Of a stretch of 64,000 nt of DNA, positions 41,701 through 49,033 are shown one piece after another. A program made the position numbers and the translations under genes. Under the pieces are notes generated by a model that made no database searches, was not told the origin of the DNA, and saw only the letters and a list, made by a program, of their open reading frames with translations. Source of the stretch: CAYOOP01 sp964405685 (GTDB lineage: Bacteria > Pseudomonadota > Alphaproteobacteria > Rickettsiales > SXRF01); contig CAYOOP010000006.1 of the NCBI GenBank assembly GCA_964405685.1, positions 62,001-126,000 of the forward strand, written 5' to 3'. Each line of letters opens with the position of its first letter. Position 1 is the stretch's first letter.

Positions 41701-42717
41701 GAAGGCCTTAGGGTGGTCTTTGAAATAGGGGAAGAGGGGTTTGTAGGTGAGGCCGACAAGATCGTTTCCGTTTAAGATTGCAGTATGACCATCAAAATGT
41801 TCTTCGCCTAAGCTTTTAAATTCTTTCCCAGATTCAGGATCCTTTAATACACCAGCAGGCAGTTTTACATAATTAGCTGCAATATATGCAGAGTAAGCTT
41901 CAAAACGATTTTCTGCGATAATGTAACAAACGCTATCTTTTACTGAATAGACATACTCCATCTCCTTATTCACCGCCAAAGCCAAATTGCTTGGCAAAGT
42001 CCATGGCGTTGTCGTCCATGCGAGCACATAATATTTATCCGCTTTCGGGGCACCCTTTGGCGGAGCGTTCAACTCAAACGCAACCGTGATCGCTTTATCT
42101 TCTCGCTCACGGTATGAGTTGTCTAACTTGGTTTCGAAATTCGAAAGCGGAGTTTCCGCCGCCCAGCTATAGGGCATGACGCGGTAAGCTTCGTAAACGA
42201 GGCCCTTGTCGTATAGTTGTTTGAAGGCCCAGAGGACGGATTCCATGAAGTTTTTGTCCATGGTTTTATAGTCGTTTTTGAAATCTACCCAGCGGGCCTG
42301 GCGGTTGACATAGTCTTCCCACTCGTTGGTGTATTTCATCACGGATGTGCGGCAGTGTTCGTTGAATTTTCCGATGCCGAAATTAGTGATGGCGGCGCGG
42401 CCGGAGATGCCGAGTTCTTTCTCGCTTCCCATTTCAGCGGGGAGGCCGTGGCAGTCCCACCCGAAGCGGCGCTCCACACGACGCCCACGCATGGTTTGAT
42501 AGCGGGCGATGGCGTCTTTGACGTAGCCGGTCAGCAAATGCCCATAGTGCGGGAGGCCGTTGGCAAACGGTGGGCCATCGTAAAATACGAATTCGTTATC
42601 TTTCGCCCGCACATCAACAGAACGCTCGAAAATGCGTTCTTTTTGCCAGAAGGAGAGGATTTCCTTTTCTAAATCAGGGAAGCTGGGGTTCGGGTCAACG
42701 TCGGGGTAATGTTTCAT
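38761..42717 (-). CDS. ileS: Isoleucyl-tRNA synthetase (type 2) with GNAT domain and repeat-encoded insertions
   Basis: IleRS charges tRNA-Ile. Numbering from three codons before the ATG: HIGH-like HYGH at 60-63, WTTTPWTLPSN editing motif near 237, HMAPGFGEDD near 361, KMSKS-like KYSKR at 839-843, then anticodon-binding domain. The enzyme is the eukaryote-like type 2. It is about 1318 residues, some 250 longer than usual. Three insertions account for this: a complete GNAT acetyltransferase domain at about 398-575 (RCVLRPLTKADE, ALMPEYWNNGYAKECC, NNPTAKKLLNSLGF), and two repeat-encoded segments at about 912-945 and 1054-1075. The reading frame is open throughout. I choose the ATG at 42717; a TTG lies three codons earlier. 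Confidence 0.95.
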   Translation of the reverse strand: MKHYPDVDPNPSFPDLEKEILSFWQKERIFERSVDVRAKDNEFVFYDGPPFANGLPHYGHLLTGYVKDAIARYQTMRGRRVERRFGWDCHGLPAEMGSEKELGISGRAAITNFGIGKFNEHCRTSVMKYTNEWEDYVNRQARWVDFKNDYKTMDKNFMESVLWAFKQLYDKGLVYEAYRVMPYSWAAETPLSNFETKLDNSYREREDKAITVAFELNAPPKGAPKADKYYVLAWTTTPWTLPSNLALAVNKEMEYVYSVKDSVCYIIAENRFEAYSAYIAANYVKLPAGVLKDPESGKEFKSLGEEHFDGHTAILNGNDLVGLTYKPLFPYFKDHPKAFRILDGSSFVTNGDGTGIVHMAPGFGEDDQKCCEANGIEVVVPVDGQGRYTDEIFDIGIAHIEKNRIETARCVLRPLTKADEANIIALHTHPKITATSNDGMQSADVVRKHLSDYVAHQEKYGYSQWAVLDKKTGAFMGRCGLTFCAQSKEKPEAPTLRIALMPEYWNNGYAKECCRGVLQHGFKECGLELIVAGAQNNNPTAKKLLNSLGFTSQGEVMFQVMEGPYFTMAATEFTTKNPPLSLKGLNVIAQTEGQCEAEPYKPEQLKKYGLANLRIINWLKMTGHLIKQEDFKHNYPHCWRTDQPLIYRAMPSWYVEVTKFRDRAVEVNKTINWIPEHIRDGQMAHMLATAPDWSISRNRFWGTPIPVWRAKSGKVIVIGSIAELEELSGKKVADLHRPYIDDITIEKNGETYTRVEDVFDCWFESGSMPFAQVHYPFENKEWFETHFPADFITEYVGQTRGWFNTLIMLSTALFDKAPFKNCICHGVVLDSETGNKYSKRLKNYKDPMEVMDKYGADALRWLMLASPVMRGADLSVDPDGKFIRDVVRLAIKPIWNAYNFFSMYANADGIIASSCGSQRESTGSQTIQGDPAQSPRASQDDNQNIMDRYILAKCAHAVEKIKTSLDAYDTPGGCEAVTQFFEVLNNWYIRRSKERFWKEEKDADKQAAYDTLYTVLATMCQAAAPLLPLTLDDIYKDLTGKESVHLADFPSVILSNAKDLDSSASPQNDNELIAQMDWVQDICNAVLAIRNKLNIRVRQPLKELRIEGTHASTVIAFGKELIKDEVNVEEVISANTDFAEFATFKLSLNNQVLGKRLPEKMKQIIPAAKKGEWEPTAHNAVKICGEELRPDEFKIEFDPKPEFKDRAQAISMKNGLGPLVVIVDTNITEDLKRKGLARDLVRAIQQARKDAGLHVADRIHLGVEGNVAEVLADNVLTAYIKEQTLATELKATPLASKTFETKAELDDISVTITLAKAA
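39511..39566. repeat. Family B-like repeat inside ileS (second insertion)
   Basis: GTCATTCTGAGGCGAAGCCG...GATCCTTCGC...GCTCAGGATGAC; encodes SVILSNAKDLDSSASPQND in IleRS. This is the common genomic motif type whose translation reads ILSNAKDL. Confidence 0.85.
39895..39985. repeat. Family B palindromic repeat inside ileS (first insertion)
   Basis: GTCATCCTGCGAGGCGC...GCGCAGGATCTCC on the left and GAGATCCTGTGCTC...CCACAGGATGACGC on the right. In frame; encodes the Ser/Gln/Gly-rich segment of IleRS. Confidence 0.88.
41002..41535 (-). other. GNAT acetyltransferase domain nested in ileS
   Basis: About 178 residues lying between TDEIFD and LSLKGLNV of the IleRS editing region. The domain is RimJ/RimL-like: an N-terminal beta strand (ETARCVLRPLTKADEANIIALH), the central QWAVLDKKTGAFMGRCGL, acetyl-CoA pyrophosphate loop MPEYWNNGYAKEC and C-terminal NNPTAKKLLNSLGF. 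It has no start, stop or frameshift of its own. Confidence 0.88.
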
Positions 42718-42790
42718 AGGCCGCAATTCCTAGCGTCTTTTTTCAAGATAATCCATTGTTTTTTGCGCTGGATAGTGTAGGAATCCCGCC

Positions 42791-43570
42791 ATGTTACTTG
42801 CAATTGACGCTGGCAATACCAACACCGTTTTCGCGCTCTTTGAGGGCGAGACGATCGCGGCTGAGTGGCGGCTGTCCACGGCGCACGCGCGCACGGCGGA
42901 TGAATATGCCATCTGGCTGACGCAGTTGATGGGGCTTAAAAACATCAAACCAGCGGCCATCACGGGTGCGATTTGTGCGAGCGTGGTGCCGCAGGTGAAT
43001 TATGAATTGAAAACGTTGTGTCGTCGGTATTTTAATACCGATCTGTTGCTTGTCGGCGAGCCGAATGTGAAGCTTAGCATTGGTATTGAGGTGGACCGGC
43101 CCGAGGAAGTGGGCGCGGACCGCGTGGTGAATGCGTTTGCAGCGTGGGAAAAGTTTAAAACGGCGGCCATTGTTGTGGATTTCGGCACGGCGACGACGTT
43201 TGATGTGATAAGCGCCAAGGGCGCGTATATCGGCGGGGTGATTGCGCCGGGGATTAATCTTTCGCTCGATGCACTCCAGAAAGCGGCCGCGAAATTGCCC
43301 ACCGTTGAAATCAGTAGACCCGCACAGATCATTGGGAAGAATACCATCGCGGCGATGCAATCGGGGATTTATTTTGGCTATGTGGGGTTGATTGAGGGCA
43401 TTGTTTCGCGGCTCAAAGAAACCTTGGGTGGGGATGTTAAAACGCTTGCAACGGGCGGGCTTGCGCCCTTATATGCCAAGGCAACAGCGGCTATTGACGA
43501 AGTTGCACCTGACCTTACCATGATTGGCCTTTGCCACATTTATCATTCCAATAAAAAGAACAACAAATGA
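42791..43570 (+). CDS. coaX: Type III pantothenate kinase
   Basis: CoaX phosphorylates pantothenate, the first step of coenzyme A synthesis. The 259-residue protein starts LLAIDAGNTNTVFALFEG (phosphate-binding), and shows GADRVVNAFAAWEKF, VVDFGTATTFDVISAKGAYIGG and GGVIAPGINLSLDAL. It is the usual length. Its stop overlaps the start of the rnj gene (ATGA), the conserved coaX-rnj order of alphaproteobacteria. Confidence 0.96.
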   Translation: MLLAIDAGNTNTVFALFEGETIAAEWRLSTAHARTADEYAIWLTQLMGLKNIKPAAITGAICASVVPQVNYELKTLCRRYFNTDLLLVGEPNVKLSIGIEVDRPEEVGADRVVNAFAAWEKFKTAAIVVDFGTATTFDVISAKGAYIGGVIAPGINLSLDALQKAAAKLPTVEISRPAQIIGKNTIAAMQSGIYFGYVGLIEGIVSRLKETLGGDVKTLATGGLAPLYAKATAAIDEVAPDLTMIGLCHIYHSNKKNNK

Positions 43571-45222
43571 CTTTTGATTTTAAAAAACACCCGGATCGCC
43601 TGTTTTTCGTGCCGCTGGGCGGCTCGAATGAAATTGGGATGAACCTCAATCTCTATACCATAGGCGGCAAATGGCTGATGGTCGATTGCGGGATTGGGTT
43701 TGCCAATGATTATCTGCCGGGTGTGGAAGTGGTGGTGCCGGACATCACGTTTATTCAGGAACACCGCGAAAATCTGCTCGCGCTGGTGATTACGCATGCG
43801 CATGAAGACCACTTAGGTGCGGTTGCGTATTTGTGGCGGGATTTGCAGTGCCCGATTGTGGCGACGCAATTTACGGCGACGCTGCTGAAACATAAATTCG
43901 CGGAAATGGGGATTACCAAGCCGGACCTTCGGATTGTGAAAACCTCGAGCGAAATGCAATTTGGGCCATTTAAGGTGGATTTGATTGGCGTGACGCACTC
44001 GATTCCGGAGATGCAGGCGGTGGCGATTACCACCAGCGCCGGCACGGTGATGCACACGGGTGATTGGAAATTTGATGAAAAACCACAAGTGGGCCCTGCG
44101 ACCGACTATGCGAAATTGAAAGCTTACGGCGACAAAGGCGTGCTCGCCATGGTGTGCGATTCTACGAATGTGTTTGTTGAAGGGCATTCCGGCTCGGAAG
44201 AAACGGTGCGCGAGCATCTGACCGATGTGATCAAAGCGTGCGAACAGCGCGTGGTGGTGACGACGTTTGCGTCCAATATTGCGCGGCTGGAAACCGTGGT
44301 AAAAGCGGCGGAAGCAACGGGGCGGGTGATTTCGCTGGCCGGGCGTTCCATGTGGCGGATGATTGAGACGGCGCAGGAATCAGGTTATTTGAAAGAGCAA
44401 GAATTCGTCGACGCCAAAGAGATTATGAACCTACCGAAAAAAGACGTGCTGATTTTGTGCACCGGCAACCAGGGTGAGCCGCGCGCGGCGCTGACACGCA
44501 TGGCGCGGGATGACCATCCGTATATTCGCTTAAGCCCGCGCGATACGGTGATTATGTCGTCGCGGAAAATTCCCGGCAATGAAACGCGCATCAACCACAT
44601 GGTGAATCTATTTGTGCGTAAAGGTGTGGAGGTGATTACGGACCGTAATTTCTACATCCACGTTTCCGGCCACCCGGCGCGGGACGAACTGAAGAAAATG
44701 TACGAACTCGTGCGGCCGAAAATTTCGATCCCGACCCACGGCGAAGCACAGCACATTCACGAACACGCGAAATTCGCAAAATCACTCGGCGTGAAAGAAG
44801 CACTGGAATTGCAAAATGGTGCCGTGGCGCTGCTCGAAGAAGGCGATGCGCATGTGGTGGGTCATGTGGAGCATGGCCTGATTGCAGTCGATGGTTCATC
44901 GCTGATTCCGGTCGATGGTCATGTGATTCGTAATCGCCGGAAGCTCCGCGATGATGGCGCGGTGTTTGTAAGCCTCGTCCTCGGCAAAGGCGGGAATATG
45001 CTCTCCAGCATGGCGATGTCCACGCCCGGTATTTTAGACCCCGAAGAAGATAGCGAAATGATTGCCGAATATAAGGCTGAGGTGATGGGTGTGCTCGAAG
45101 ACCTTTCACCGAAAGTCGGCAATGGCGTGGTGGAAGAAACAGTAATCAAAACCATCCGTCGCCTGATCAAGCGCGACCTCGACAAAAAACCGATGGTGTT
45201 TGTGCATATCGCGCGGGCGTAA
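43567..45222 (+). CDS. rnj: Ribonuclease J
   Basis: A metallo-beta-lactamase/beta-CASP ribonuclease with endo- and 5'-exonuclease activity in RNA turnover. The 551-residue protein has the zinc motif ITHAHEDHLGAV near 77, MHTGDWKFDEKP, CDSTNVFVEGHSGSE, and the beta-CASP motifs LCTGNQGEPRAALTRMA, HVSGHPARDELKKMY and PTHGEAQHIHEHAKFAKSLG. Start by four-base overlap with coaX. The family C repeat begins five bases after its stop. Confidence 0.96.
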   Translation: MTFDFKKHPDRLFFVPLGGSNEIGMNLNLYTIGGKWLMVDCGIGFANDYLPGVEVVVPDITFIQEHRENLLALVITHAHEDHLGAVAYLWRDLQCPIVATQFTATLLKHKFAEMGITKPDLRIVKTSSEMQFGPFKVDLIGVTHSIPEMQAVAITTSAGTVMHTGDWKFDEKPQVGPATDYAKLKAYGDKGVLAMVCDSTNVFVEGHSGSEETVREHLTDVIKACEQRVVVTTFASNIARLETVVKAAEATGRVISLAGRSMWRMIETAQESGYLKEQEFVDAKEIMNLPKKDVLILCTGNQGEPRAALTRMARDDHPYIRLSPRDTVIMSSRKIPGNETRINHMVNLFVRKGVEVITDRNFYIHVSGHPARDELKKMYELVRPKISIPTHGEAQHIHEHAKFAKSLGVKEALELQNGAVALLEEGDAHVVGHVEHGLIAVDGSSLIPVDGHVIRNRRKLRDDGAVFVSLVLGKGGNMLSSMAMSTPGILDPEEDSEMIAEYKAEVMGVLEDLSPKVGNGVVEETVIKTIRRLIKRDLDKKPMVFVHIARA

Positions 45223-45227
45223 TACTT

Positions 45228-45344
45228 GTCATTGCGAGGGGCTTTGCCCCGAAGCAATCCAGCGCTTCCTAGTCTTCGAATCAAAAGGTTCTATTGCGGC
45301 GCAGACGCGCCTCGACTGGATTGCTTCGCTACGCTCGCAATGAC
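45228..45344. repeat. Family C palindromic repeat between rnj and trmJ
   Basis: GTCATTGCGAGGGGC...GAAGCAATCCAG on the left, CTGGATTGCTTCGC...CTCGCAATGAC on the right. The last base supplies the G of the trmJ TAG stop codon on the minus strand. Confidence 0.92.
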
Positions 45345-46105
45345 TAACGCTCAAACGCCTTCACCATGCCGCGTAGTGTGCGGACTTCTTGTTCGGTCAA
45401 GTTCGCTTTCACGAAAATATTGCGCAAGTGTTGCCACATGAGGGGTTTTTTGTGGGGTTCACGGAAATAGCCGCGCGCATCGAGCGCTTGCTCCAATTGA
45501 TCAAAATACCCCTGGAGGGTAGGGGTATCTGCCAGTTGATTTTCTTCTCCCTTCAAGGGAGAGGGGTGGGGTGAGGGTTGCGACACCCAATATTCATAGG
45601 CAATTACGCATACAGCCTGTGCCAGATTGAGCGATGGATTTTCATCTGACGTTGGAATTTCAATAATACCATTCGCATAAACTAAATCCTCATTCGTAAG
45701 CCCGGCGCGTTCGGGGCCGAAGAGAACAGCTATGTTCCCCCCGCTTGCGGGGGGATTCAGGGGGGAATGTTGCGGTGGGAGAGATTCCCCCCCGTACCCC
45801 CCCGCAAGCGGGGGGGATAAAAAAGCCTCCCCCGGAGCAATCAGCGGCTTGTTCATATCACGCCGAGTAGCTGTAGTGGCATAGACGAAAGTGATGCCGT
45901 GGAGCGCTTCGGGTAGGGTTTCGTAGACGCGTGCCTGTTCAATAATATGCTCGCCGTGGGCGGCCATGGCGGTGGCTTTGTCATTCGGCCAGCCATCTCT
46001 GGGCGCGACAATGCGCAAATCCGTCAGCCCAAAATTACTCATCACGCGGGCGGCTGCGCCAATATTTTCGCCCATTTGTGGGCGGAGGAGGACAATCGCG
46101 ACCAT
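45344..46105 (-). CDS. TrmJ-like tRNA 2'-O-methyltransferase with two repeat insertions
   Basis: A SpoU/TrmH-type knotted methyltransferase; the tail REPHKKPLMWQHLRNIFVKANLTEQEVRTLRGMVKAF matches TrmJ, which methylates nucleotide 32. N-terminal MVAIVLLRPQMGENIGAAARVMSNFG and the SAM knot GPERAGLTNEDLVYANGIIEIP...SLNLAQAVCVIAYE are intact. Two Pro/Gly/Ser-rich segments are foreign: residues about 96-124 and 176-193, each encoded by family A repeats. Both lie at domain borders: before the knot strand, and between the catalytic domain and the C-terminal tail. Start overlaps the cimA stop (TAATG). Confidence 0.9.
   Translation of the reverse strand: MVAIVLLRPQMGENIGAAARVMSNFGLTDLRIVAPRDGWPNDKATAMAAHGEHIIEQARVYETLPEALHGITFVYATTATRRDMNKPLIAPGEAFLSPPLAGGYGGESLPPQHSPLNPPASGGNIAVLFGPERAGLTNEDLVYANGIIEIPTSDENPSLNLAQAVCVIAYEYWVSQPSPHPSPLKGEENQLADTPTLQGYFDQLEQALDARGYFREPHKKPLMWQHLRNIFVKANLTEQEVRTLRGMVKAFER
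45527..45588. repeat. Family A-like repeat, short copy inside trmJ
   Basis: CTTCTCCCTTCAAGGGAGAGGGG hairpin (in part) followed by TGGGGTGAGGG; in-frame coding for QPSPHPSPLKGEENQ. Confidence 0.75.
45734..45820. repeat. Family A palindromic repeat inside trmJ
   Basis: Flanking hairpins CCCCCCGCTTGCGGGGGG and CCCCCCCGCAAGCGGGGGGG with a GGGGGAATG spacer. Encoded peptide reads SPPLAGGYGGESLPPQHSP then LNPPASGG. Confidence 0.85.
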
Positions 46106-47691
46106 TATTTCTTCTTGCTGGAATACAGGAAATACACAATCGCATCTTCCAACGCGTTAAACGAGGCATCGATCACGTTGCCGGAGACGCCGATGGTTTG
46201 CCAGATGTTGCCTTTTTCATCGCGGGATTCGATCATCACGCGGGTAAGAGCTTTGGTGCCTTCGTTGGGGGTTAAGATACGCACTTTATAATCCGTCAGC
46301 ACCATGTGTTCGAGCTTGGGATAGTGGGCAACTAGCGCTTTGCGGAGTGCGGCATCCAGCGCATTCACGGGGCCGTTGCCTTCGCCGACGGTCATTTCCT
46401 CATGCTCGCCGATTTCAACGCGGATGGTGGCCTCTGAGACGCTCACGAGCTTGCCTTTGGCGTTGTGCCGGCGTTCGCCCATGACGCGGAAACCTATAAC
46501 GTCGAAATACCCCGGTACGGTACCTAGCATTCTTCGGGCGAGGAGTTCGAAGCTGGCGTCTGCACCTTCATACGCATAGCCCAGTTTTTCGCGCTGTTTG
46601 ACTTCGGAAACCAGTTCAGCTACGCGCTCATCGTCCGCATCTATTTTAATGCCGAAATCGCGCAGGCGATCTAAAATATTGGCTTTTCCGGATTTATCAG
46701 AAACGAGGATGGTTCGGTGGTTGCCGACCGTCTCGGGGGGTATATGCTCGTAGCTGGTTGAATCCTTCGCCATCGCGGACACATGCAGGCCGCCTTTATG
46801 CGCGAAGGCTGCTTTGCCGACATAGGCGGCATGCGGGTTGCCGGTGCGGTTCAAGCGCTCGTCCAGAAATTGCGAGACGTGGGTTAAGTATTTCAGCTTT
46901 TCTTTGGATACCCCGGTGGAGTATCCCATTTTTAGTACCAAGGTGGGGATGATGGAGATGAGGTTGGCATTGCCGCAGCGTTCGCCGATGCCGTTGAGTG
47001 TACCTTGCACCTGCCGCACACCGGCGCGGACAGCTGCGAGCGAATTGGCAACCGCCTGTTCGGTATCGTTATGACAATGAATACCCAAGTGGTCGCCGGG
47101 GACGTGCTTCACCACTTCGCCTACGATTTTTTCGATTTCATGAGGAAGCGATCCGCCGTTGGTGTCGCACAACACAATCCACCGCGCATCGGCTTCATAG
47201 GCGGCTTGAATGCATTCAAGCGCGAATTCGGGGTTGGCTTTGTAACCATCAAAAAAATGTTCGGCATCAAACAGGCACTCGCGTTTTTTCTTGGTGACGT
47301 GGGCGACGGAGTCAGCAATCAGGCGCAGGTTTTCTTTTTCAGAAATACCCAGTGTGGATTTGATTTGTTTATCGGAGCATTTGCCGACCAGGCAGATGCT
47401 ACCCGCGCCGGAGTCTAGCAGGGCTTGCAGGCCGGGGTCGTTTTCTGCGGAGCGGCCGGTGCGGCGCGTCATCCCGAAGGCGGAGAGTTTTGCGGATTTG
47501 AGAGTGGGGGGATGTTCAAAAAAGGCGTCGTCATTTGGATTCGCGCCCGGCCAGCCGCCTTCGATGTAGTCGATGCCGAGCTTGTCCAATTCGCGGGCGA
47601 TTGCGAGCTTGTCGGCGACTGAAAAATCAATGCCGCGTGCTTGCGCGCCGTCGCGTAAAGTGGTGTCGTAAAGAGTGATATATGGCTTCAT
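46105..47691 (-). CDS. cimA: (R)-citramalate synthase
   Basis: A DRE-TIM family Claisen synthase: pyruvate plus acetyl-CoA gives citramalate, feeding isoleucine synthesis by a threonine-independent route. The 528-residue protein starts MKPYITLYDTTLRDGAQARG, has IEGGWPGANPNDDAFF, HCHNDTEQAVANSLAAVRAG, GTLNGIGERCGNANL, and the C-terminal LeuA dimer/allosteric domain with GEGNGPVNALDAALRKAL. The ATG at 47691 gives the family N-terminus; upstream frame is not coding. Subfamily (cimA versus leuA-like) rests on these motifs. Its stop shares a base with the trmJ start. Confidence 0.93.
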   Translation of the reverse strand: MKPYITLYDTTLRDGAQARGIDFSVADKLAIARELDKLGIDYIEGGWPGANPNDDAFFEHPPTLKSAKLSAFGMTRRTGRSAENDPGLQALLDSGAGSICLVGKCSDKQIKSTLGISEKENLRLIADSVAHVTKKKRECLFDAEHFFDGYKANPEFALECIQAAYEADARWIVLCDTNGGSLPHEIEKIVGEVVKHVPGDHLGIHCHNDTEQAVANSLAAVRAGVRQVQGTLNGIGERCGNANLISIIPTLVLKMGYSTGVSKEKLKYLTHVSQFLDERLNRTGNPHAAYVGKAAFAHKGGLHVSAMAKDSTSYEHIPPETVGNHRTILVSDKSGKANILDRLRDFGIKIDADDERVAELVSEVKQREKLGYAYEGADASFELLARRMLGTVPGYFDVIGFRVMGERRHNAKGKLVSVSEATIRVEIGEHEEMTVGEGNGPVNALDAALRKALVAHYPKLEHMVLTDYKVRILTPNEGTKALTRVMIESRDEKGNIWQTIGVSGNVIDASFNALEDAIVYFLYSSKKK

Positions 47692-47757
47692 AAGGGCGCT
47701 AATCCTAACATAAATCAATGCGTTGCGCCAGCGTCCAATTACCATTATAACGTGCTG

Positions 47758-48321
47758 ATGATTAAGCGTTTGATGGATATTAGTCTTGCAGGCCTTGCGG
47801 CTGTGGTTTTAGCCGTGCCAATGGCCGTGATTGCGGTTTTGGTGAAAATCACCTCTTCCGGGCCGGTTTTGCATTGGTCGGACCGGGTGGGGCAGAACAA
47901 CGCCATTTTCAAAATGCCGAAATTTCGGACCATGAAAATTGGTACGCCGGACCTTGCGACCCATTTGATGACGCAGCCGGAGGCGTATCTCACTCCCATC
48001 GGTCCATTCCTGCGGAAAACTAGCCTGGATGAATTGCCGCAGCTTTGGAGCATTTTGAAGGGAGATATGAGCGTGGTGGGGCCTCGGCCCGCGCTGCACA
48101 ATCAGGAAGATTTGGTGGCGCTGCGCACGGCAGCGGGTGTGCATGTGTTGACGCCGGGCTTGACCGGCTGGGCGCAGGTAAACGGGCGGGATGAATTACC
48201 AATTCCGGAAAAGGTGAAACTCGACACCGAATATCTCCAACGCCGATCTATTTCTTTCGATCTCACGATTTTATGGCTGACGTTTATTCGGGTAGTGCAG
48301 AGGGATTCTGTATCCCATTAG
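47758..48321 (+). CDS. Undecaprenyl-phosphate sugar phosphotransferase (PglC/WcaJ-like short form)
   Basis: A monotopic phosphoglycosyl transferase that starts glycan assembly on undecaprenyl phosphate. The 187-residue protein has an N-terminal re-entrant hydrophobic helix (ISLAGLAAVVLAVPMAVIAVLVK), then SGPVLHWSDRVGQNNAIFKMPKFRTM, LRKTSLDELPQLWSILKGDMSVVGPRP and LTPGLTGWAQVNGRDELP, the full bacterial sugar-transferase domain. The start is ATG 47758 or GTG 47752; no clear ribosome-binding site. No other glycan genes adjoin, so the product (capsule, O-antigen, glycoprotein) is unknown. Confidence 0.9.
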   Translation: MIKRLMDISLAGLAAVVLAVPMAVIAVLVKITSSGPVLHWSDRVGQNNAIFKMPKFRTMKIGTPDLATHLMTQPEAYLTPIGPFLRKTSLDELPQLWSILKGDMSVVGPRPALHNQEDLVALRTAAGVHVLTPGLTGWAQVNGRDELPIPEKVKLDTEYLQRRSISFDLTILWLTFIRVVQRDSVSH

Positions 48322-48328
48322 GGTTTTC

Positions 48329-48404
48329 GTCATTGCGAGGAACGTAGTGACGAAGCAATTGGCTTATACGAAGGGCTGGATTGCTTCGCTACGCTCGCAA
48401 TGAC
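48329..48404. repeat. Family C palindromic repeat between sugar transferase and thiE
   Basis: GTCATTGCGAGGAACG...CGAAGCAATTGG on the left and CTGGATTGCTTCGC...CTCGCAATGAC on the right. It contains the thiE stop codon (48389-48391) and its last codons. Confidence 0.9.
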
Positions 48405-49033
48405 GTTTTAAATTCTTGAATGGCGGCAGCGGCACCATCTTTATGATTCCATACAGCAGTGATTACAGCAATGAAATCGGCTGCTGCAAGTGGCGCACAA
48501 TTTTCAGGCGTAATGCCGCCGATCGCCACGCAGGGCAGGGTGGTGCAGCTGCTCCACCATTCGAGGATGTCCGGCGTGGGCGTGCCCCATTTGAGCAATT
48601 TTTCCATCGGTTTGCTTTTGGTTTCATAAAACGCGCCGAAGGCGACATAGTCCGCGCCTTGCTCGCCGGCTTCCATGGCAAGGTGTTTGGAAGCGTGGCA
48701 GGAAACGCCGATGATGGCCTCCTCGCCCAGCACTTTGCGTGCTTTTTTAATCGGCCATTTCTCTAAATCTTCCTGACCGAGATGCACTCCATCGGCACCG
48801 AGCTCGACGCAGAGGTCTGGCCTATCATTTAATATGAATGCGACATGATGCGCGTGGCAGATGGGCATGAGCGTATTTGTTGCTTTTCTAATGTCGTCGT
48901 CACTGACATCTTTTAAGCGCAGTTGAAAGGAGCCGATGAAATTTCTGGGTGCGGCTTCGAGAGCTTCTTGCAGCGTGCGCGCGAAGCTATCTAGCGTGAC
49001 GCTGGGTGGGGAGATTAGGTAGAGTTGCGGCAC
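48389..49033 (-). CDS. thiE: Thiamine-phosphate synthase
   Basis: ThiE joins HMP-PP and thiazole phosphate to thiamine phosphate. The 214-residue TIM-barrel protein has FILNDRPDLCVELGADGVHLGQEDL, IGVSCHASKHLAMEAGEQGADYVAFGAFYETKSK and PCVAIGGITPENCAPLAAADFIAVITAVW. The start is GTG at 49033, directly abutting the leuC stop (TAG-GTG). The last residues (TSLRA) and the TAG stop come from the family C repeat; the original C-terminus may have been displaced. No other thiamine gene is in the window. Confidence 0.93.
   Translation of the reverse strand: MPQLYLISPPSVTLDSFARTLQEALEAAPRNFIGSFQLRLKDVSDDDIRKATNTLMPICHAHHVAFILNDRPDLCVELGADGVHLGQEDLEKWPIKKARKVLGEEAIIGVSCHASKHLAMEAGEQGADYVAFGAFYETKSKPMEKLLKWGTPTPDILEWWSSCTTLPCVAIGGITPENCAPLAAADFIAVITAVWNHKDGAAAAIQEFKTSLRA

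Noticed and set aside
31057..48404. Insertion sequences (IS elements)
   Set aside because: No transposase reading frame is present anywhere in the window; the elements are about 25-165 bases.
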